A stretch of DNA of 64,000 nucleotides, taken from positions 1,722,197 through 1,786,196 of the forward strand of contig OY282458.1 of NCBI GenBank assembly GCA_958296245.1, in the 5' to 3' direction. The notes beneath the pieces are model-generated. The model did not search any database, was not told where the DNA came from, and worked only from the letters and a program-made list of their open reading frames with translations. Source of the stretch: an uncultured Dehalococcoidia bacterium. GTDB lineage: Bacteria; Chloroflexota; Dehalococcoidia; Lucifugimonadales; G958296245. The position numbers were made by a program, and so were the translations under genes. Below are positions 59,629 through 64,000 of the stretch, piece after piece. Each line of letters begins with the position of its first letter. The stretch's first letter is position 1.

Positions 59629-61491
59629 TTACCCGCTGCCTGCAGGTCCAACGGGCGTTATGATAGCTAGGATGTCTCCCTTGGCCACCGTGGCTCCCTG
59701 GCTCGCCGGCAGCTCGCGAACTGTGCCTGCAACCGGTGAAGGCAGCGAGTTCTCCATCTTCATCGACTCGATCACCACTACGGCGTCTCCGGCGTCGACG
59801 CGCTGGCCCACCTCCACCGTGTAGCGCGATACGATTCCCGGCATCGGGGCGGCAACTGCCGCCTCTCCCGCCGCCGGCGCCTTGAGGGTCAGCCGTCCGC
59901 CTCCGGCCGGCGCCGCGTGCGCGGCTCCGCGTTGCGCGGAGCCCACGGGGTCCACCTCCACACGGTAGGCGCGGCCGTCGAGATAGACGTTGAAGGCCTT
60001 GGCGCGGCTGCTCTTGGGCGGCGCCTGCGACAGGGGCGCCGCGACAGGCTGCGCCGGGGCCTGCCGCCTACCTGCGGCAGCCGCCTCGATGGGCGGCTGC
60101 ATCTCGTCGGGGACCGGATCAAGTCCGTGCTTGATGCGGATGAACCTCATGCCGGTGGTCGGATATAGAGCGTACGTCAGCACGTCGTCCAGGTCCGTGG
60201 ATAGCTCCTTGACCGCCTCACGCGCCGATTCCATCTCCGGCTCGATGAGGTCGCCGGGTCGTGTCGTGATGGGTGACTGTCCTCGTTCGTAACCCTCCAG
60301 GACGGCCTTGGCGACGTCGGGGGCGGCGTCCGCCACGGGGCGGCCGTAGAGGCCGTATACGTAGTCCTTGATCTGTCTGCTGACCATTTTGTATCGGCCA
60401 AACAGGACGTTGCTGACTGCCTGCGTACCTACCATCTGGCTCATGGGCGTGACCAGCGGGGGGTAGCCCAGGTCCTTTCTGGTCCTGGGGATCTCGTCCA
60501 GCACCTCGTCCAGGCGGTCGAGCGCGTCGACTTCCCGCAACTGAGAGACCAGGTTGCTTATCATGCCGCCGGGTATCTGGTGGCTCAGCACCTTTGCGTC
60601 GATGACTGCGGCGCGTGTGGTCTCCATGTGCTCGCTGTACTTTGGCAGGACGGATTCCAGGTGGTCGCCCATCTCGAGGATAGGATCGAGATCGAGGGCC
60701 GGATCCCGCTCCGTTCCCTTCAAGGAGATGATGAGGGGCTCTATGGCAGGCTGGGAGGTGCGCAGAGCCAGCGGCGCCAGGCAGGCGTCGACGGCGTCGA
60801 TTCCCGCCTCGATCGCCTTGAGGACGGTCATCGAGGCCATGCCGCTGGTGTAGTGGGTGTGCAACTGAACGGGGAGGTTGGTTGCCGCCTTGAGAGCGGC
60901 AACCAAGTCGTAGGCGTCATACGGGGCCAGTATTCCGGCCATGTCCTTGACGCATATGCTGTCGGCGTCCATCTCCGCCATCACGCGGGCGCGCTCGGCG
61001 TAGTAGTCCAAGTTGAATATGGGGCCCCCCATCCTCCCCCCGTGAGTCACCGAGTAGCAGATGGTCATCTGGAGATGCTTCCCGGCCTTCTTCACCGCCC
61101 GCGCGGCGGTGGAAAGGTTGCGCTCGTCGTTCAGTGCGTCGAACACCCGGAAGACGTCGATGCCGGCGGAGGCGGCGTGCCCTACGAATGCCTCGACCAC
61201 GTCGTCGGCGTAGCTGCGGTACCCTACGAGCGACTGTCCACGCAGCAGCATCATCAGTGGGGTATTGGGCATCAGCTTCTTGAAAGTCCGCAGCCGCTCC
61301 CAGGGGTCTTCGGCGAGGAAGCGCGTGGCGGCGTCGAAGGTCGCGCCGCCCCAGACCTCCGCGGAGTACAGGCCCAACCCGTCCATGCGGGCGGCGATGG
61401 GCTCCATGTCCGCCATGCGCAGGCGTGTAGCGAGCAGGCTCTGATGCGCGTCTCTAAAAGTGGTGTCGCTTATCCTGAGAAGGGCGGGCAT
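59629..61491 (-). CDS. Biotin-dependent carboxyltransferase (PycB/OadA/transcarboxylase 5S type), fused to biotin carrier
   Basis: This 620-aa protein from ATG 61491 opens RISDTTFRDAHQSLLATRLR, the pyruvate-type carboxyltransferase domain. It continues with DIFRVFDALND-like VFRVFDALND, KDMAGILAPY, and HTHYTSGMASM, where the metal-binding His residues lie. The C-terminus is a biotin carrier with IESMKMEN and Lys578. It could be pyruvate carboxylase subunit B, oxaloacetate decarboxylase alpha, or the 5S+1.3S part of a transcarboxylase. A carboxyltransferase beta gene and a small ORF precede it, with no biotin carboxylase in view. Confidence 0.92.
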   Translation of the reverse strand: MPALLRISDTTFRDAHQSLLATRLRMADMEPIAARMDGLGLYSAEVWGGATFDAATRFLAEDPWERLRTFKKLMPNTPLMMLLRGQSLVGYRSYADDVVEAFVGHAASAGIDVFRVFDALNDERNLSTAARAVKKAGKHLQMTICYSVTHGGRMGGPIFNLDYYAERARVMAEMDADSICVKDMAGILAPYDAYDLVAALKAATNLPVQLHTHYTSGMASMTVLKAIEAGIDAVDACLAPLALRTSQPAIEPLIISLKGTERDPALDLDPILEMGDHLESVLPKYSEHMETTRAAVIDAKVLSHQIPGGMISNLVSQLREVDALDRLDEVLDEIPRTRKDLGYPPLVTPMSQMVGTQAVSNVLFGRYKMVSRQIKDYVYGLYGRPVADAAPDVAKAVLEGYERGQSPITTRPGDLIEPEMESAREAVKELSTDLDDVLTYALYPTTGMRFIRIKHGLDPVPDEMQPPIEAAAAGRRQAPAQPVAAPLSQAPPKSSRAKAFNVYLDGRAYRVEVDPVGSAQRGAAHAAPAGGGRLTLKAPAAGEAAVAAPMPGIVSRYTVEVGQRVDAGDAVVVIESMKMENSLPSPVAGTVRELPASQGATVAKGDILAIITPVGPAGSG

Positions 61492-61526
61492 CCGATGGTT
61501 CCTGGGTACTTGAGTGCGCCGGGAGC

Positions 61527-61721
61527 TTAGCCGGCCTGCTTCCATCCGTAGCTTTGCAGGCTGCTGACTCTCCCAAACGGCCTGCGGGCGGCCCGCTTCC
61601 ACGCGTTGATCCCGCACGGCCCGAGAGCGCCCGACTCCTCCTGTTCGAGGTAGGCCTGCACCGCCGCCATCAATATGGGTAAGACGGAGGTATCTCCTTG
61701 TGATTCGGCGCGGCCTGTCAC
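61527..61721 (-). CDS. Small carboxylase-associated protein
   Basis: A 64-codon ORF starts at GTG overlapping the stop of the acyl-CoA carboxyltransferase gene as GTGA and ends 35 bp before the biotin-dependent carboxyltransferase start. The peptide contains LPILMAAVQAYLEQEESGAL and INAWKRAARRPFG. Small subunits located between carboxyltransferase genes often stabilise complexes (gamma/epsilon/delta types), and tight coupling supports this role. Sequence homology is too weak for a named subunit. Confidence 0.6.
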   Translation of the reverse strand: MTGRAESQGDTSVLPILMAAVQAYLEQEESGALGPCGINAWKRAARRPFGRVSSLQSYGWKQAG

Positions 61722-63280
61722 AGGGGTATCGTTCCGTGTTTCTTTGGTGGCAGGACCTCGCGCTTGTTCCGGAGCATCTCCAACGCCGCGATGATCTTTG
61801 GCCGGGTCTCGGTAGGCTCTATCACGTCGTCGATCACACCGCGGCTCGCCGCGACGTAGGGGTTCATGAGACGCTCTTCGTACTCCGCCACCAACTTGGC
61901 GCGCAGCTCCTCGGCGTCGTCCGACTTTGCGAGCTCACGCCTGTGGATGATGTTTACGGCTCCCTCGGCGCCCATTACGGCCACCGCGCCCGACGGCCAG
62001 GCATAGTTCACGTCGCCGTGCAGGTTCTTGCTGCTCATCACGATGTAGGCGCCGCCGTAAGCCTTCCGTGTCAGAACGCTCACCTTGGGAACCGTCGCCT
62101 CTGCGTAGGCGTAGATCAGCTTGGCGCCGTGGCGGATGATGCCGCCGTACTCCTGTGACGTCCCCGGCATGAAACCGGGCACGTCCACGAAGGTGACGAG
62201 CGGTATGTTGAAGGCGTCGCAGAACCTGACGAACCGCGCCGCCTTAGCCGAGGCGTCGATGTCCAAGACCCCGGCCATCACCTGGGGCTGGTTGGCGACG
62301 ACCCCGACCGGGTGGCCGGCCATTCTCGAGAAGCCCACTACGACGTTGGGCGCGAACCGGCGGTGCACCTCCAGCAGGTCGCCGTCGTCCACCACTCGCC
62401 GCACGACGTCGAGTACGTCGTAGCCCTGGTTGGGATTGGCAGGGATCACGCTCAGCAGCTCTTCGTCCCGGCGGCCCGGGTCGTCAGCGCCAGGATGGAA
62501 GGGCGGCTCCTCGGTGTTGTTCTGTGGGAGGAAGCTCAGCAAGCGCCTCACCTCGTCGAGGCACTCGCGCTCTGAGGCTATGGCGAAGTGGGCCACGCCG
62601 CTCTTGGTGGCGTGGCTGTCTGCTCCTCCCAACTCCTCATGCGTAACGGACTCGCCGGTCACGGCCCTGATGACGTCCGGGCCGGTGATGTACATCTGCC
62701 CCGTACCCTCCACCATGAACACGAAGTCCGTCAGGGCGGGTGAGTAGGTGGCCCCACCGGCCGCGGGGCCCATGATCACGGATATCTGGGGGACTATCCC
62801 CGAGGAGCGGACGTTGCGGAAGAAGATGGAGGCGTACCCGGTGAGGCTGTCTATGCCCTCCTGGATCCTGGCGCCGCCCGAGTCGATGAGCCCCACGACC
62901 GGGGCCCCGGTCTCCAGTGCGTGGTCCATGACCTTGCACACCTTCTGACCGACTGCGTTGGAGAGAGTGCCGCCTATCACGGTGAAGTCTTGGGCGTAGA
63001 CGAAGGTGTGGCGGCCATCCACCTTGCCGTAGCCGGTGACAACCGCGTCGCCGGGGAACCGTTGTTTGTCGAGCCCGAACTCATTAGAGCGGTGGAGCAC
63101 GAGGGAGTCGATCTCGTTGAAGGTCCCGTCGTCGAGGAGGTAGGCGACGCGCTCCCGGGCCGTCAGCTTGCCCTTTTCGTGCTGCGCGTCAATGCGGCGC
63201 TGACCTCCGCCCAAGAGCGCTTTCTCGCGCATCCCGCGGAGCACACGTAGCTTGTCATCGACTTTGCCTTGAACGACCAT
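61718..63280 (-). CDS. Acyl-CoA carboxyltransferase beta subunit (MmdA/PccB type)
   Basis: This 520-aa carboxyltransferase has the crotonase-fold halves typical of propionyl- or methylmalonyl-CoA carboxylase beta, with DFTVIGGTLSNAVGQKVCKV, IDSGGARIQEGIDSLTGYAS and VPGFMPGTSQEYGGIIRHGA. It transfers the carboxyl group between biotin and an acyl-CoA. It is first of a three-gene operon and is coupled to a 64-aa ORF. Methylmalonyl-CoA/propionyl-CoA is the likely substrate. Confidence 0.93.
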   Translation of the reverse strand: MVVQGKVDDKLRVLRGMREKALLGGGQRRIDAQHEKGKLTARERVAYLLDDGTFNEIDSLVLHRSNEFGLDKQRFPGDAVVTGYGKVDGRHTFVYAQDFTVIGGTLSNAVGQKVCKVMDHALETGAPVVGLIDSGGARIQEGIDSLTGYASIFFRNVRSSGIVPQISVIMGPAAGGATYSPALTDFVFMVEGTGQMYITGPDVIRAVTGESVTHEELGGADSHATKSGVAHFAIASERECLDEVRRLLSFLPQNNTEEPPFHPGADDPGRRDEELLSVIPANPNQGYDVLDVVRRVVDDGDLLEVHRRFAPNVVVGFSRMAGHPVGVVANQPQVMAGVLDIDASAKAARFVRFCDAFNIPLVTFVDVPGFMPGTSQEYGGIIRHGAKLIYAYAEATVPKVSVLTRKAYGGAYIVMSSKNLHGDVNYAWPSGAVAVMGAEGAVNIIHRRELAKSDDAEELRAKLVAEYEERLMNPYVAASRGVIDDVIEPTETRPKIIAALEMLRNKREVLPPKKHGTIPL

Positions 63281-63370
63281 AGAGGTTGAAGGAGACGTTG
63301 GGATCGGGGAATAATTTCTCCCTCAACCGTATCAGATAAGCCGCAACCTAGCAAGGCGGAAACACGGGTG

Positions 63371-63426
63371 GAGTCTGTCCCAGATTAGTAGTAGGCGCCT
63401 CCTGGGAGCGCGGGCGTCTCGCCCGC
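63371..63426 (+). repeat. Dispersed repeat R2, copy 2
   Basis: This begins GAGTCTGTCCCAGATTAGTA and contains GGCGCCTCCTGGGAGCG with the hairpin GCGGGCGTCTCGCCCGC. It is the plus-orientation counterpart of 22211-22264, between the carboxyltransferase promoter region and the TlpA-like gene. Confidence 0.75.
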
Positions 63427-63511
63427 ACCACCCTAAAGACCGGCCTGCGCCGGAAAGATGGAGGGGGTTCTTACGCAGCCTGCGGGCGCGTCTATGGGAC
63501 GACAGGAGGAG

Positions 63512-64000
63512 CTACCGCAGGGGGCGAAAGCCGCCGGGGTTCGACCCCTCGCTCGCCCCTGAGCCGGACGTGCGGGAGAGCAGGTCTTCCACCCAGGATG
63601 ATATGGTGCTCTCGGGTATGTTCCCCACCCACCGACGCTCGACGATACCGCCGGAGCCGATGAAGAAGGTCACGGGAAGCCCAACGACCCCGTAGTCGAC
63701 GGTGATCGTCCCGTCCTCGTCCCGGCCGTTCGGGTACGTGACGCCCAGTTCGTCGACGTACGCCCGGGCCGCCTCTTCGGAGTCCTGCACGTTTACGCCT
63801 ATGAAGGTGACGCCGTCGGACATGAAGCGCCGCCAAGCGCGTTCGAGCCCGGGGGCTTCCTCCCAGCAGGGCGCGCACCAGGAGGCCCAGAAATTGACGA
63901 CCGCGGGGCCGTCGAGTTCGGAGAGCGTCACGTTGCCGCCCCCAAGCAACTCCACCCTGAAGTCGGGCGCCGGCAGTCCGACCCGTGTTTCGCCGCTGAG
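63512..64000 (-). CDS. TlpA/ResA-like thiol-disulfide oxidoreductase (5' end outside window)
   Basis: This thioredoxin-fold protein has FWASWCAPCWEEAP, the redox CAPC motif with the preceding Trp, and a cis-Pro region GLPVTFFIGSGG. The reading frame runs to the window edge (LSGETRVGLPAPDF), so the N-terminal membrane or signal segment is missing; 163 codons are present. The GTG at 63955 is an internal position rather than the true start. TlpA-like proteins reduce disulfides outside the membrane, often for cytochrome or copper maturation. Confidence 0.88.
   Translation of the reverse strand, partial: LSGETRVGLPAPDFRVELLGGGNVTLSELDGPAVVNFWASWCAPCWEEAPGLERAWRRFMSDGVTFIGVNVQDSEEAARAYVDELGVTYPNGRDEDGTITVDYGVVGLPVTFFIGSGGIVERRWVGNIPESTISSWVEDLLSRTSGSGASEGSNPGGFRPLR

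Overview
The window is a GC-rich chromosomal segment from an uncultivated bacterium. The gene content points to Chloroflexota, most likely a Dehalococcoidia or SAR202-type lineage. The reasons are housekeeping genes of bacterial type (gyrA, polA, prfB, mdh, sufBC), a PAC2-family protein, and a run of single-copy oxidative catabolic genes: an enolase-superfamily enzyme, a sulfatase, Gfo/Idh/MocA, FAD and aldo/keto oxidoreductases, and DapA-like lyases. This assignment is inference from gene content; no rRNA is present. No integrase, transposase, phage module or CRISPR array was seen.

Layout. 1-2.5 kb: minus-strand suf iron-sulfur assembly operon (sufB, a 59-aa ORF, a DUF1643 gene, start of sufC) with a readable promoter/operator. 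2.5-7.3 kb: M20 amidohydrolase, glycerate kinase, metallo-hydrolase, NAD-dependent epimerase. 7.3-14.2 kb: three paralogous ~590-aa TIM-barrel, glycosidase-like proteins, interrupted by an AT-richer island with a lipoprotein and a 37-aa ORF. 14.5-19.1 kb: accessory region with a translationally coupled pair of unknown genes, a Kelch-repeat lipoprotein on a repeat stalk, and a DUF6884/GIY-YIG-like fusion. 19.2-31.3 kb: catabolic genes, apt, tRNA-Cys, cyanophycinase-like peptidase, MATE exporter, PAC2 and Nudix proteins. 31.6-34.1 kb: gyrA. 34.6-43.6 kb: zinc alcohol dehydrogenase, a MacA/MacB-type tripartite locus with an exceptionally long adaptor, and a sulfatase. 43.8-51.5 kb: second DapA-like gene, rhodanese, polA, phosphohexomutase, prfB with a programmed +1 frameshift. 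51.6-57 kb: oligopeptide-type ABC importer without ATPases, and a surface metallopeptidase. 57-64 kb: central carbon block (mdh, a PHA-system-like protein, icd, a biotin-dependent carboxyltransferase trio) and a TlpA-like thioredoxin cut by the window edge.

Intergenic spaces are repeatedly occupied by at least three dispersed non-coding repeat families. R1 is a ~167-bp MITE-like element with 11-bp terminal inverted repeats (four copies). R2 is a ~55-bp hairpin element (two copies). R3 is a hairpin element with core GTCTGAGGG-N3-CCCTCAGAC (about eight copies or remnants). They make up much of the unexplained structure in the window.

The metabolic theme is scavenging and oxidation of modified organic matter: desulfation, glycosidase-like enzymes, peptide uptake, sugar-acid and amino-acid oxidation. 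Products would feed pyruvate/malate/isocitrate metabolism and a transcarboxylase-like carboxyl transfer system. The most novel items are the three-paralog family, the giant adaptor with a tip domain, the two-gene module at 14.5-16.2 kb, and the R1 element.
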